Shown piece by piece: positions 31,741 to 42,587 of a stretch of 64,000 nt of DNA. Positions within the stretch are counted from its first letter, which is position 1. Every line of letters starts with the position of its first letter. Under the pieces are notes generated by a model, which did no database searches, was not told the DNA's origin, and worked only from the letters and a program-made list of their open reading frames with translations. Source of the DNA: Caldilineaceae bacterium (GTDB taxonomy: Bacteria > Chloroflexota > Anaerolineae > Caldilineales > Caldilineaceae). A program made the translations under genes and the position numbers. Where the stretch lies: the NCBI GenBank assembly GCA_022823185.1, contig JAJDXQ010000020.1, positions 234,995 through 298,994 of the forward strand, given 5' to 3'.

Positions 31741-32340
31741 TCACTTCTTTACATACTTGACGCTGCGCAGCAGCATCGGCACCAGCGCGCTCACAATCCG
31801 CGCAGGCTCCGGTTCACCGCTGTAGACCCAGCGTATCGTCAGATGGTAGATGCTGCCCAGCCACGCATACGCCACGACATCGGTGTCGACCGCCTCGATC
31901 TCGCCGGCTTCAACGGCCTCATCCAGGTAGATACGGATCAGTTTCGCGAACCGTTCATTGATCTCCAGCCGTTTCTCCTCAAACACCGTGCCCAATCCTG
32001 TCGCCTGGACGAGCATCACCTTGGCGGGGCGGCGGTAACGGCCAAACGCCTCCAGGCAGGCCTCCAACCCGGCCTCAACCTTGGCCATCGGGGTTGTCTC
32101 CTGCGCGATCGCCTCCGTAACACGGCGCTCGACCAGATCGGCAAACTTCTCCACCAGCGCCAGGAACAGCCGCTCCTTATTCGGGAAGTGGAAGTAGATC
32201 GAGCCCTTCGACGTCTCCGACTCGGCGACAATCTCGTCCAGCCGCGTGTCGTGGTAGCCCTTGTAGCTGAATACGCTCAGAGCCGCGTCCAGGATGCGCT
32301 CCCTTGTCGATTCCGGACCCCGCGCAGGTTGCTCGCTCAT
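31741..32340 (-). CDS. TetR-family transcriptional regulator
   Basis: RERILDAALSVFSYKGYHDTRLDEIVAESETSKGSIYFHFPNKERLFLALVEKF. Confidence 0.95.
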   Translation of the reverse strand: MSEQPARGPESTRERILDAALSVFSYKGYHDTRLDEIVAESETSKGSIYFHFPNKERLFLALVEKFADLVERRVTEAIAQETTPMAKVEAGLEACLEAFGRYRRPAKVMLVQATGLGTVFEEKRLEINERFAKLIRIYLDEAVEAGEIEAVDTDVVAYAWLGSIYHLTIRWVYSGEPEPARIVSALVPMLLRSVKYVKK

Positions 32341-32490
32341 TGCTCTCCCACACTCTCCAACCGTCTAAACTGACCGGTCAGTCGAAAAACCGGCCAAAAA
32401 AAGAGATGCCGCGACTTCCCATTGGATACTGGCACGCGACCCGCCTGTCACATCCGCAAACACTCGCCTTCGGCCCCGCCGCCCTGTTCC

Positions 32491-33987
32491 CTACCAGCCT
32501 CGCGGAACCGGGAAGCACCGGAATTCCTGGGCCTGGGCGAATACATCCCAGATCTGCGCCATCTGCTCGACAATCCGCGTGGGCCGGCTCGCCATCTCGA
32601 ATCCCCGGTGCTGACCCCGTACAACCCTGCGAGGCTCCCAGCCCGTCCCTTTGCAGTACTCATAGTAGTCCCGAAAACGCGTGAACTGAACGTCCATGCC
32701 GAAACTCTCCGGCTGGCGGCTCATCGGCGACATCGGGTCCAGCGTATGGCAGGGGTTGAGCATACGGAGGAGGTGATGGGGATAGGTCTTGCCGATTTGG
32801 TCAGCCAGTTGAAGCGTCTTCTTGAAAGTCTGAGGCGTCTCCCCAGGCAGATTCAGGCTGAAATAGATGAAGATCGGCACCTCATGCTTCTTGAGCGTCT
32901 CCAACATCCGCAGGAAGCGTTCGTTCGTATAGAACTTGCCGTTGGTTCGCCGCACCTCCTCGTCCCCCGAGAGCGGCGAGATCGCGACCTCCGTATGGGC
33001 CAGGTCGGCCGCGGCGCACATCTCGTCGATAAAGTCGTTGGACGGAAGCTGGAAAAACTCATTGTAGATGCCGATCCGAATCTCCCGGTCCCGCAGCTGC
33101 TGAAAAAACGCCCGCCACCATCTGGCGGGGTAGGTGGCGATGTCCAGTGAAAGATTGACCTGCTGGAAACCCTTCGCCGCCAAACGGGCCACATCTTCCA
33201 CCACCGCCTCCGGAGAACGCATCACGTAGCCGTTGCGGCCGGCCAGCTCGCTGTGAGATTCCTTGCCGCCGCCGCAGTAGATGCAGTCAAACACGCATCC
33301 CCGCCCCACCGTCAGCCAGTGGCTGAGCAGTTTCGGCTTGCGCAGCGTCATCAACCCGGCCCCTGAATACTGCAGCGCTGCATACGCCCGTTCATTCGAA
33401 AGCCAGTCCATCGACACAAAGTCCAGGCTGTCCAGCGTGGCGGAGTCGGCAAAATAGAAGCCGAGATTCTGTTCCGGCCTCTGCGCGCCCCCTGGCCGGC
33501 GAATCAGATTGGGGATGTCATCAACCCGAGAGGACCCCTTCCCCACCACCTGCGCCGCAAGTTGACGCAAAGGCTCCTCAGCGTCCCCGCGCACCGCATA
33601 GTCAACGTAGGGAAAGTCGGCCAGAATCTCCTCACCGTAGTACGACGTCGTCAGGCCGCCGATCACCACAGTGGTGTCGGGCAGCGTCTCTTTCACAGCC
33701 TGAGCTACGGCAATGGCGCCAAAGGAGTGTTCGTACCAGTGGAGGTCGATCAGCGCCAGTTTGGGCGCGATGCGCTGGCTGCGCAGCCACTGGCGCAAAC
33801 TGAAAGTTGGGCGCTGCAGCAGTTCAACGGGCAGGTTCAGACCGCGGACGTTGTACCCCTCCGCCCGCAGCATGTTGACGAAACCCACCACGCCAACCGG
33901 AATGAACGGATAGGGCGGACAGGACCGAAACTTGTCATAGCGCGCTTCGACTTCCTGTTTCGCTGGATGAATATAGAGAATGTCCAT
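32491..33987 (-). CDS. B12-binding-domain radical SAM protein
   Basis: N-terminal YPFIPVGVVGFVNMLRAEGYNVRGLNLP; VVIGGLTTSYYGEEIL; radical SAM TVGRGCVFDCIYCGGG (CxxxCxxC). Confidence 0.92.
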   Translation of the reverse strand: MDILYIHPAKQEVEARYDKFRSCPPYPFIPVGVVGFVNMLRAEGYNVRGLNLPVELLQRPTFSLRQWLRSQRIAPKLALIDLHWYEHSFGAIAVAQAVKETLPDTTVVIGGLTTSYYGEEILADFPYVDYAVRGDAEEPLRQLAAQVVGKGSSRVDDIPNLIRRPGGAQRPEQNLGFYFADSATLDSLDFVSMDWLSNERAYAALQYSGAGLMTLRKPKLLSHWLTVGRGCVFDCIYCGGGKESHSELAGRNGYVMRSPEAVVEDVARLAAKGFQQVNLSLDIATYPARWWRAFFQQLRDREIRIGIYNEFFQLPSNDFIDEMCAAADLAHTEVAISPLSGDEEVRRTNGKFYTNERFLRMLETLKKHEVPIFIYFSLNLPGETPQTFKKTLQLADQIGKTYPHHLLRMLNPCHTLDPMSPMSRQPESFGMDVQFTRFRDYYEYCKGTGWEPRRVVRGQHRGFEMASRPTRIVEQMAQIWDVFAQAQEFRCFPVPRGW

Positions 33988-34029
33988 TGCGTATGGCGTG
34001 GAAAACCGGGCCGGGCGGGGACGCAGCCG

Positions 34030-34935
34030 TTACCCGCCGCCGACCGGCGTCAGCATTCTGCCCCGCGGCGCAACCGGCTCGAGTATGGCCCGTCGCTCCG
34101 GAGTCAGCCGCCCAGCCAGCTCCGGTGACAGCTGGTAGTTGAAACGCGTGCGCAAGTAACGGGGCGAGTAGCGGTAGATGACCGAGCGGCGGTATCCCGG
34201 GTTGGTGCGCTCGGCTGAACCGTGCGTGATCGCGTCGGTGAAGAACACGGCGTCTCCGGCCTCCAGGTAGATCTCCTTCATCCCCAGTGCCGTTCCGGCC
34301 GCCTCCCTTTCGTGGTGGGCCGAAACAATGCCCTTGCCATCCAGCTCCAGACGCGGATGAACCTCCGTCGCCTTGTGGCTGCCGGGCACCAGAACCGTAG
34401 GACCGTCGCCGGGCCCGATGTCCTCCAGAGCCATCAGCACATTGATCTGGCCGACCATCCACGCGCCGGTATTGTGCTGGCGAAAGGTGAGGTAGAAGAG
34501 CGGCGTGTGGCCGCCGCAGTGAATGTACAGAAAGCCGCCTGGACCCCGCACATTGAGCAGGTTCTCATGGATTGAGACGCCGTTGACCTCGTTGATATAG
34601 CGGGCGGCAAGCGGATACCAGGAGGGATGATCGATCAACCGCTCAAAAACAGCCCCCCCTTCAACGATATTCTGGAAATTGACGCCGTCGTCCTTCCCGT
34701 AGCTGTGGATCTCCACATTGCCAATCCAGTATTCCTCATCCGGATTCACGTCCAGTTGCGCTTCGCCCAGGATCGGCGGATTCTCCACAAAGGCCCAATG
34801 CTCGTCCACCCAGCCGTTCATCTCAGCCAGGTCATCCTTCGCGATTGCGCCTTTCAGAACGACATAGCCCTGAAGGTCGAACAAGTAATCAAGCTCTTTG
34901 TCTTCCTCTTTTGTACGCAATTTGCCATCCCTCAT
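34030..34935 (-). CDS. Phytanoyl-CoA dioxygenase family protein
   Basis: LFDLQGYVVLKGAIAKDDLAEMNGWVD; ALEDIGPGDGPTVLVPGSHKAT; FFTDAITHGSAERTNPGYRRSVIYRYSPRY. Confidence 0.9.
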   Translation of the reverse strand: MRDGKLRTKEEDKELDYLFDLQGYVVLKGAIAKDDLAEMNGWVDEHWAFVENPPILGEAQLDVNPDEEYWIGNVEIHSYGKDDGVNFQNIVEGGAVFERLIDHPSWYPLAARYINEVNGVSIHENLLNVRGPGGFLYIHCGGHTPLFYLTFRQHNTGAWMVGQINVLMALEDIGPGDGPTVLVPGSHKATEVHPRLELDGKGIVSAHHEREAAGTALGMKEIYLEAGDAVFFTDAITHGSAERTNPGYRRSVIYRYSPRYLRTRFNYQLSPELAGRLTPERRAILEPVAPRGRMLTPVGGG

Positions 34936-35004
34936 GCTGTAACGGAAGCCGCGCCTCGCTCAGCCCTAAATGCCTTTCGACCCGGTCTCCGGTGATGCCA
35001 AAAC

Positions 35005-35892
35005 CTACCCTTTGACGCCTGATACGACGATGCCCTGAACAAAGTAGCGTTGGGCAAAGAAGAACAAGATGATCGTCGGCAGGACACCGAGAATCGAAGC
35101 CGCCATCAGCGCCTGCATGTTATTGGTCATATGCCCTTCAAACAAGCGAAGGCCCAGCGCCACCGTATAGTTGGTTACGCCCTGAATGTAGATGAGCGGA
35201 TAGAGAAAATCATTCCACTGGCTGGTCACCATGAAAATAATGACAACGCCCAGCGCGGGCAGGCTCAGGGGCATATGAATGCGCCAGTAAAGGCCGTTCG
35301 GATTGCAGCCGTCAATCATGGCCGAGTCATCCAGTTCCCTGGGAATCGTCATGAAAAACTGGCGCATCAGAAAGACATAAAAGGCCGGCGCAAACCAGTT
35401 CGGAATGATAAGGGGCCGGTACGTGCCGATCCAGTCAAGCTGTACGAAGAGCAGGTAGGTGGGCACCAGGCGAACGTGTTCCGGCAGGATCATCGTCGCC
35501 AGCACCACCACAAACATGATGTCCCGCAGCGGAAAGCGGAGTCGCGCGAAACTGAATCCAACCACAGAAGAAGATAGCGCCGCGCCGATCGCGCTGCCCG
35601 CCGCGATGAATGTGCTGTTCAAGAAAAACCTGGCAAATGGGAAAACGGCAAAGGGCGTCTTGAAGTGATGCCACTCAAAACGTTCAGGCCACCATTCCGG
35701 CGGGAAGAGGTAGACCTGCGTTGTCGGCATGACCGAAGTGCGCAGCATCCAATAGAAGGGAATAGCGAAAATAACACCGCCCACGATCACCGAGCCGTAG
35801 AGTAGAATGCGATAGATCGCCTCGGTCAGCTTACTGCTGCCAATTCGCTCGACGCCGTGTACTGCAGGTCTCGTTTGGACAGTGGTTGCCAT
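35005..35892 (-). CDS. Carbohydrate ABC transporter permease (MalG-type)
   Basis: ARLRFPLRDIMFVVVLATMILPEHVRLVPTYLLF; RELDDSAMIDGCNPNGLYWRIHMPLSLPALGVV (EAA loop). Confidence 0.94.
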   Translation of the reverse strand: MATTVQTRPAVHGVERIGSSKLTEAIYRILLYGSVIVGGVIFAIPFYWMLRTSVMPTTQVYLFPPEWWPERFEWHHFKTPFAVFPFARFFLNSTFIAAGSAIGAALSSSVVGFSFARLRFPLRDIMFVVVLATMILPEHVRLVPTYLLFVQLDWIGTYRPLIIPNWFAPAFYVFLMRQFFMTIPRELDDSAMIDGCNPNGLYWRIHMPLSLPALGVVIIFMVTSQWNDFLYPLIYIQGVTNYTVALGLRLFEGHMTNNMQALMAASILGVLPTIILFFFAQRYFVQGIVVSGVKG

Positions 35893-35931
35893 GCAAGTTT
35901 CTCCCGCCTCAATTGCTCCTGAATCAACCGG

Positions 35932-36891
35932 CTAAACCCGCTCGTAATGCACCCAGGAAGACGCGCTCCGCAGCGCAAGAATGACGAAAATAAGCACAAT
36001 GACAAAGAGGAACCAGGCCTGGGCGGACGCGTAGCCGAAATAGAAATTCTGAAAGCCGGTGTTGTAGATGTGCAACACCATCGTCAGCGTTGCATTGTTT
36101 GGGCCGCCGCGCGTCATCACCAGCGCCTGCGTGAATACCTGCCACGAGATGATGATGTTGAGAACGACATTAAAGAAGATCGTGGGCGTGAGCAGAGGCA
36201 GCGTAACCGCGAAAAACCGCCGGAAAGAACTCGCGCCGTCGATTTCCGCCGCCTCGTATAGAGATGTCGGAATCCCTCGCAGCCCCGCCAAATAAATCAG
36301 CATGGCGCCGCCCGCGCCCCAGAAGGCCATGATGATCAGCGACGGCAACGCCCACTCCTGGCTGAAAATCCAACGGGGCGGATCGATCCCGTATGGACGC
36401 AGGATCGGTCCCAGGATCGAATTCAGTAGACCGATGTCCGGCTGGTACAACCACTTCCACAGCAGGGACACCGCGACGCCCGACACGACCGAAGGCAGAT
36501 AGTAGACCGTGCGCCAGAAGCTCTGCAACCGTATGCCCTGGTTCAGCATCACCGCAATCAACAGCGCCAGCGCGGTGTTGATTGGCACGACCGTAAAGCT
36601 GAATATCGCCGTGTTGATCAACGCCTTGCGCACAAGACTGTCCCGCAGGACATTCTGATACCACTTGAGACCGACAAAAGTCGTCTCAGTCAGAAAGTCT
36701 GTGCGGTACATCCCGATAATGAGCGAAGCCAGCATCGGCCCCACCGTAAAGACGATGAACCCAATGATCCAGGGTGACGCGAGCAGGTAACCGTACCACG
36801 CCTCTCGCGTGGACGGTTTCATCGGCTTTCCGCTCCGCCCGAACCAGGACGAAAGGCCTCTCTGTGTTTGGCTTTCGCTGATGCTGGCCAT
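35932..36891 (-). CDS. Sugar ABC transporter permease (MalF/UgpA-type)
   Basis: LAGLRGIPTSLYEAAEIDGASSFRRFFAVTLPLLTPTIFF (EAA loop); TM segments. Confidence 0.94.
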   Translation of the reverse strand: MASISESQTQRGLSSWFGRSGKPMKPSTREAWYGYLLASPWIIGFIVFTVGPMLASLIIGMYRTDFLTETTFVGLKWYQNVLRDSLVRKALINTAIFSFTVVPINTALALLIAVMLNQGIRLQSFWRTVYYLPSVVSGVAVSLLWKWLYQPDIGLLNSILGPILRPYGIDPPRWIFSQEWALPSLIIMAFWGAGGAMLIYLAGLRGIPTSLYEAAEIDGASSFRRFFAVTLPLLTPTIFFNVVLNIIISWQVFTQALVMTRGGPNNATLTMVLHIYNTGFQNFYFGYASAQAWFLFVIVLIFVILALRSASSWVHYERV

Positions 36892-36993
36892 CTGTCTCCC
36901 CGTTCAATCAGTCACGCAGCCTGCGGTCTGTCGCGCGGCGAGCCCCCGGCCGCTGTTTTTCCTGCGTCGCAGACCCGATGGGTCAGTTATACA

Positions 36994-37023
36994 AAGGCGT
37001 GGGAGGCGACCCTCCCACGCCTT
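36994..37023 (-). terminator. Intercistronic hairpin between solute-binding protein and permease genes
   Basis: AAGGCGTGGGAGG / CCTCCCACGCCTT, perfect 13-bp stem with 4-nt loop, just downstream of the SBP stop; weak U-tract. Confidence 0.8.
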
Positions 37024-37035
37024 CAGATCGACGGC

Positions 37036-38460
37036 TTAACTGAGCTTGTCCAGCTCCGCGCCCAGGTCTTCCACATTGATCTCGCCCCGATTGAATCGGG
37101 TCGCCACGCCAGCGTGATCGACGATCAGATCAACAGGATGCTCACCCAGCAACATCACCAGGTCGAAGGCGGGCGACAGGATCTGATTCTTCGTGATCAG
37201 ATCCTCCGCAAACATCTCCTCCGGTCCGCCGATGTCCTGGCCTACAGAGTCTGTGAATACATCCAGATTGATGTCGTCAAACTTCTCATTGGCCGCGCGC
37301 ATGATGCTCGCATACTCAGGCAGCAGGCTCTTGCGTGAAGGCTGCTTCTGCGCCCATGTGATGTAAAGCCGTCCGTACAGCGGGCTCGTCAGCCACTTCA
37401 TCAGCTCCCAGGATTCCTCCGGGTAGCCCGTTCCCTTCCAGACCATCGTGCCGTCTACGGACTGGTGCGTCGTATGGCCGGCGGGGCCGTCCGGCATCGG
37501 GGCCACGTCCCAGCGGAACGTCGCGCCGTCAGCCTGAACGCCCAGGTTCCAGGGGCCAATCTCCATCAGCGCGATGCGCTGGCCCAGGAAGAGCTCGACC
37601 ACGCCCATGCCAATGTCGGCGCCGTAGGCGAACAGCGGCTCATCGTGAATGATGCCGCGCATCCATTCCAGGGATTCGTACGCTTCCGGGCTGTCCAACC
37701 CGCAGTGGGTGTTGTCCTCCTGGTCCACCATGTTTGCGCCAAAACCGCGCAGCCAGTACTGCGTCAGCCAGTTGGCGTTCAAACCGTAGTTGGACGTGCC
37801 CCAAATTTGAGGCTGGCCGTCGGCATCGGCAAACTGGCGCAGAAGATTGGTGTAATCCTCCCAGTTCCAGGCGCCCCACTCCTGCGGCGGATACTCAACG
37901 CCCTTGGCGTCGAACATGTCCTTGTTGAAATAAATGACCTGCGTGCCGGTGAATCGCGGCATCAGGTGAATGTCCCCGTCCAGCGTCCACGGATCGAACT
38001 GCGCTTCGTAGTAGTCGTCCAGGTTGACTTCCTCTGCATCCCGGTCGATATAGGGCTGCAAGCTCAGGGTCTCACCCTTCTGCATGAAGAAGGTGGAGCT
38101 GGAGCAGCACCACTCGGTCAGGTCGGGGGCGTTGCCGGCAACCATCGCGCTCAGAGCGCCCTCGCGCCGGTTGGCGCCGCCCGGATCAGGCAGGAATTCA
38201 ACCTCAACGTTTGGATTGGCTTCCTGGAACTGGGGATAAAACTCTTTCCACAGCTCGGCGATGCCTGCCGCCCGTTCCGGCTCACGCGACTGGTAACGCA
38301 GAGAAACCATCTCCGCCATGGCCTCGCCGTCTCCCCCGCCGTCCGCGGCCGGCGCAGCCGGCGCCGCGCACGCAGCCAGGAATGCGGTTGCGCCAACAGC
38401 GGAAGTCATCCGCAAAAACTGGCGTCGGGTTACATTGCGCTTCTCTTGCATGGTCTGCAT
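37036..38460 (-). CDS. Extracellular sugar-binding lipoprotein of ABC transporter
   Basis: Tat-like RRQFLRM plus lipobox LAAC; SBP family 1-type sequence; adjacent permeases. Confidence 0.93.
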   Translation of the reverse strand: MQTMQEKRNVTRRQFLRMTSAVGATAFLAACAAPAAPAADGGGDGEAMAEMVSLRYQSREPERAAGIAELWKEFYPQFQEANPNVEVEFLPDPGGANRREGALSAMVAGNAPDLTEWCCSSSTFFMQKGETLSLQPYIDRDAEEVNLDDYYEAQFDPWTLDGDIHLMPRFTGTQVIYFNKDMFDAKGVEYPPQEWGAWNWEDYTNLLRQFADADGQPQIWGTSNYGLNANWLTQYWLRGFGANMVDQEDNTHCGLDSPEAYESLEWMRGIIHDEPLFAYGADIGMGVVELFLGQRIALMEIGPWNLGVQADGATFRWDVAPMPDGPAGHTTHQSVDGTMVWKGTGYPEESWELMKWLTSPLYGRLYITWAQKQPSRKSLLPEYASIMRAANEKFDDINLDVFTDSVGQDIGGPEEMFAEDLITKNQILSPAFDLVMLLGEHPVDLIVDHAGVATRFNRGEINVEDLGAELDKLS

Positions 38461-38793
38461 TCTCCTTGATCGTAGTGAATAAGGGTTGTCAACTGCTTAC
38501 AGTGAATTTGCTCGCGGCTGCAGCTAATGAGGCCCTGATGTTTCTGCAGGCCGCTGGATTAGACTCTGATCTTGGCCGAGCGCGCACGGGCCGCTCGTTG
38601 AAAGTATGGAGGTCCTGGCGGTGGCCCCGCCAATCTTGCCCGATTTCTGCCAATCGAAACGAGTGGGGGATTCTCGCTGTTTGCAATCACGATGCAAAAG
38701 CGCAGAAAGTATAACAGGCCGCGTTGCAATTTCCAAATTACAAGCAAATCTGAGTTCCGGCACGGAACTCCTCCTGCCGGCCCATCTTTCGTT

Positions 38794-39672
38794 TTACAGT
38801 GGCCGCGGCCCGGCCAGCACGAACCGCTCCAGCGCAACGGCCGCGCCGTCCTCCTCCAATGTCGGCGCTACCCAGTCGGACTCCGCACGGACAACCGCCT
38901 CGGCCTGCCCCATGCACACCGCCAGTCCGGCTTCCCGCAACATCGGAACATCGTTCTCGTTGTCCCCAATGGCCAGAACGCGTTCGGGATCGATGCCCAG
39001 CCTTTCAGTCAACCACAAGAGACCGTGCCCCTTGTTGGCCGTCGGAGCCGTCCCCTCGACAAGATACCGGTGCGATCGGCTCATGTGCACGCCGCCTCCA
39101 AAGCGCTGCTGGAGCGCGCCGGTCTGGTCCGGTTCCAGCGTGTGGTCATTGACCGTGATGAATTTCAGAGGGCGGGTTCCCGGCTCGGAAACGACCTCCG
39201 CCAGGCTCTCGCACATCTCCCTCGGGCTGCCGAACCAGTGATCATAGGTCGCGCGGTCCCAGCCCTCCCAGCCGCTGCTGCCGTTGCCTCCTCCCGGCGC
39301 GTTCTGGACCATGCGCGTCCGGCCCCCGGGCCTGTTGAGATAGAAGACCGTCGTGCGCGCCTCCCCGTCCGCCCAGGATGCCACTCGCAGCGCGGCCTCC
39401 CGCCCGAGCAGCGCCTCGTACAACACCTCCCCGGAGACCGGATCGCCGATCACCGCCCCCTGCGCGGTGATCACAGGAAGAGTGATGCCCAGGTCCGGCG
39501 CAACCGAACGCACAAAATCGAAGATCCGCCCGGTGGCAACGGTCACCGGCGTGCCCGCCTCCTGAACAGCCGCGATCGCTCGCCGCACGCGCGGCGAAAA
39601 TCCGCCCGCAATCTTCCTGCCATAAATGGTGCCGTCCATGTCCAGGACGACCAACTCGATCCGGCTCTGCAT
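38794..39672 (-). CDS. HAD-family hydrolase (Cof subfamily)
   Basis: LVVLDMDGTIYGRK; GHGLLWLTERLGIDPERVLAIGDNENDVPMLREAGLAVCMGQA. Confidence 0.93.
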   Translation of the reverse strand: MQSRIELVVLDMDGTIYGRKIAGGFSPRVRRAIAAVQEAGTPVTVATGRIFDFVRSVAPDLGITLPVITAQGAVIGDPVSGEVLYEALLGREAALRVASWADGEARTTVFYLNRPGGRTRMVQNAPGGGNGSSGWEGWDRATYDHWFGSPREMCESLAEVVSEPGTRPLKFITVNDHTLEPDQTGALQQRFGGGVHMSRSHRYLVEGTAPTANKGHGLLWLTERLGIDPERVLAIGDNENDVPMLREAGLAVCMGQAEAVVRAESDWVAPTLEEDGAAVALERFVLAGPRPL

Positions 39673-39848
39673 CTCTTCGCTATCCAGGGTATTTTGGGGC
39701 TTCAGCCAGCAATTGGGGTCGGAACACGGTCAACCGTGTCGGCGGACAGAAGTCCCGGGTCTTGCAGCCTACGGGACCAGCGCCGTCAACGCGGCAACCG
39801 TTCTTCGCCCGCGATGTCCACTTCTGTGGGTACAGCGGACGCGCTGGT

Positions 39849-40907
39849 TCAGAACTCCAGCGTCACCGTCCTGACCAGCCCGCTGTAGTCCCGCCGCAGC
39901 CCAACGTAGGAAGGCCTCGGATTCAGCTGCTGCGCCATCTTCTGAACAACCTCCCCTTGCCGGGGAGAGATCTCCAGCAGCACCGCGCCCCTTGGCTGCA
40001 ACCGGGACGGCAGCTGCGCCAGCAAACGCTCAATCAGATCCAACCCCTCGGCGCCTGCCTGCAGAGCAACCCTCGGTTCGTAATCCCGAACGTCTGACTG
40101 CAGCCCGGAATACTCCTCGTCGGCGATATAGGGAAGATTGGCCACAATCACGTCGGCCGGTTCCGGCAACGGGCTCAAAAGATCCCCTTCCAGAAACAGC
40201 GGGCCGCCCTCCGCCGCAAGACGCTTCCTGTTCTCCTCCGCCACCACCAGCGCGTCGCGGCTGATGTCGATTCCGTACACCTTCGCCCCGGGCGCGTGAA
40301 CCGCCACTGTGATGGCAATCGCGCCGCTCCCGGTGCCGACGTCTGCCACCACCACCGGCCGGCCATGTCGGTCACTGATTTGCGCCAGCGCAAGATCGAC
40401 CAGCAACTCGGTCTCCGGCCGTGGAATGAGCACACGCGGGTCCACGGCGAATTCCAGCCCGTAAAACTCCTTGCGGCCCAGCAGATACGCCACCGGCTCC
40501 CGCCGCCTCCGCCGCGTGATCAGGTCTGCGTATCGCCGGCAAACGTCATCGCTGAGTTCATGCTCGTAATGCGCAAAGAGCCAGCTTCGATTCTTCCTCA
40601 AGACATGCGCCAGCAGCACCTGCGAATCCAGCCGCGCCGTCTCGCTCCCCGAATCACTCAGACGCTGCGCCGCCGAAACCAGCGCGCGCCCAACCGGTGT
40701 CCCTTTCGTCAGACTCCAATGAAACGGGTCGTGCCGCAAGCCGGACCGGTCCCCTCGCCCGGCTGCGTCTCCGTTCAACCGGCCGCCCCGTTCGCCGTCT
40801 GCCATGTCTTGGGCGGGCGACGCGTCGACCCGTCCATTCGCCTGCTCTGAATTCGAGCCCTGCTTGAGCTCGGTCTGTTCCGGGTAACGCTTTCTTGATT
40901 CAAACAT
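39849..40907 (-). CDS. prmC: Release factor glutamine N5-methyltransferase
   Basis: VADVGTGSGAIAITVAVHAPGAKVYGIDIS; VANLPYIADEE (NPPY-type variant NLPY); next to prfA. Confidence 0.92.
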   Translation of the reverse strand: MFESRKRYPEQTELKQGSNSEQANGRVDASPAQDMADGERGGRLNGDAAGRGDRSGLRHDPFHWSLTKGTPVGRALVSAAQRLSDSGSETARLDSQVLLAHVLRKNRSWLFAHYEHELSDDVCRRYADLITRRRRREPVAYLLGRKEFYGLEFAVDPRVLIPRPETELLVDLALAQISDRHGRPVVVADVGTGSGAIAITVAVHAPGAKVYGIDISRDALVVAEENRKRLAAEGGPLFLEGDLLSPLPEPADVIVANLPYIADEEYSGLQSDVRDYEPRVALQAGAEGLDLIERLLAQLPSRLQPRGAVLLEISPRQGEVVQKMAQQLNPRPSYVGLRRDYSGLVRTVTLEF

Positions 40908-40910
40908 GCC

Positions 40911-41993
40911 TTACGCTTCTTCGCCCATCGCCTGCAACTGCTGCGCCTGGTCAAACGCAGCCAAATCCTCGATAAACGCATCCAGATCGCCGTCCAGCAC
41001 CTGCTCCAACTGGAAAAGCGTCTTGTTGATCCGGTGATCGGTCACGCGGCCTTGTGGAAAATTGTATGTGCGGATCTTCTCGCTGCGATCGCCTGACCCG
41101 ACCTGGCTGCGTCTCGCCGCGCCCAGATCCTCCAACTGCTTCTGCCGCTCAATGTCGTAGAGCTTGGTCTTCAGGATGCGGACCGCCTTCAACCGGTTCT
41201 GGAGCTGGCTCTTCTCGTCCTGGCAGCTGATCACAAGCCCGGTTGGAAGATGCGTCAGCCGCACCGCCGAGTCAGTCGTATTCACGCTCTGGCCGCCGGG
41301 CCCGCTGCTGCGAAATACATCGACCTTCATCTCATTGGGGCTGATCTCGATCTCCACGTCCTCGGCCTCCGGCAAGACCGCAACCGTAGCCGTGCTGGTA
41401 TGGATCCGCCCCTGGCTTTCCGTCGTGGGCACACGCTGCACACGGTGTACACCTGACTCATACTTCATCCGGCTGTACGCGCCCTTGCCCCGAACCTCCA
41501 AGATCGCCTCCTTGAGCCCGCCAACACCCGTTTCGCTCACACTCATCAACTCGGTCTTGAACTTGTGGTCATCGGCCCAGCGCGTATACATGCGCAAGAG
41601 ATTCGCCGCGAAGATCCCGGCCTCATCGCCTCCCGCGCCGGCCCGAATCTCGACGATCACATTCTTGTCGTCATTCCGGTCCTTGGGCAGGAGCATGCGC
41701 CGCAGCTCATCCTCCAGGCCGTCCGCCTCCTCTTCAAGTTCAGCGATCTCCATCTCCGCCAGTTCAGAAAGCTCCGGGTCCTCGTTTTCCTCCACCAGAG
41801 CCCGGTTGTCCGCCAACTGGCTCTGCAGCCCCTGGTACCGGCGGTAGGCGTTGACCAGGGCCTCCAGATTGCTGCGCTCCTGCGCCAGCTCCTGCACGCG
41901 GGCGTAGTCGGAGACGACGTCCGGGTCGGCCATCAACCGGTCCAACTCCTCAAATCGCTCTTCAACTCTCGACAACTGTTCAGTCAGAACCAT
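40911..41993 (-). CDS. prfA: Peptide chain release factor 1
   Basis: [90 protein letters not shown] (GGQ). Confidence 0.97.
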   Translation of the reverse strand: MVLTEQLSRVEERFEELDRLMADPDVVSDYARVQELAQERSNLEALVNAYRRYQGLQSQLADNRALVEENEDPELSELAEMEIAELEEEADGLEDELRRMLLPKDRNDDKNVIVEIRAGAGGDEAGIFAANLLRMYTRWADDHKFKTELMSVSETGVGGLKEAILEVRGKGAYSRMKYESGVHRVQRVPTTESQGRIHTSTATVAVLPEAEDVEIEISPNEMKVDVFRSSGPGGQSVNTTDSAVRLTHLPTGLVISCQDEKSQLQNRLKAVRILKTKLYDIERQKQLEDLGAARRSQVGSGDRSEKIRTYNFPQGRVTDHRINKTLFQLEQVLDGDLDAFIEDLAAFDQAQQLQAMGEEA

Positions 41994-42035
41994 GGGTATT
42001 TGCCCGGTGAGGCGGCGTCGTGCGCTTCGCCCGGT

Positions 42036-42587
42036 TCAATCCGTGAAGATAGGCAGATTCCCCAACGCCGTGATCTCTTTCCATGAGTCCGGATCGCCCT
42101 CGGTAAAGACGGCCATTTCACCGGCAACCCGGCCACCGCCTGATCGAACCAGCGTGCGGAGTCCCTTCAGGGTGCTGCCCGTGCTCACGACGTCGTCGAC
42201 CAGGAGCGCCTGCTTACTCTCGATCAGCGCCAGGTCCTTGCCGTCTATGTATAACGTCTGCGGCTGGCCGGTCGTGATGCTGACCACCTCCGTCTCCAGG
42301 CAATCGACCATATACGGCTTCCGAATCTTGCGTACCACGACAAGCGGCAGCCCGGTTGCAACCGACACGGCATGGCCCAGCGGCACCGCCTTGACCTCCG
42401 GCGCCAAAATGACCTCGGCCTCCTCCGGCACGCTCTCAGCCAGCATCTGCGCGGCCGTCTGAACGATCTCCGTATCGCCCAGCATATTGAAAATCGCGAT
42501 CTTCACGCCCGGAGCTACCTCAAATATCGGCAGATCGCGTTTGCATGCCCCGATTGTTACCTGGTAGGTGCGTCCATCATAGCTCAT
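42036..42587 (-). CDS. Phosphoribosyltransferase (adenine phosphoribosyltransferase-like)
   Basis: [50 protein letters not shown] (PRPP motif). Confidence 0.88.
   Translation of the reverse strand: MSYDGRTYQVTIGACKRDLPIFEVAPGVKIAIFNMLGDTEIVQTAAQMLAESVPEEAEVILAPEVKAVPLGHAVSVATGLPLVVVRKIRKPYMVDCLETEVVSITTGQPQTLYIDGKDLALIESKQALLVDDVVSTGSTLKGLRTLVRSGGGRVAGEMAVFTEGDPDSWKEITALGNLPIFTD

Noticed and set aside
39724-39739. ACACGGT-CA-ACCGTGT hairpin between the HAD gene and prmC as terminator
   Set aside because: 7-bp stem with no U-tract; too weak alone.
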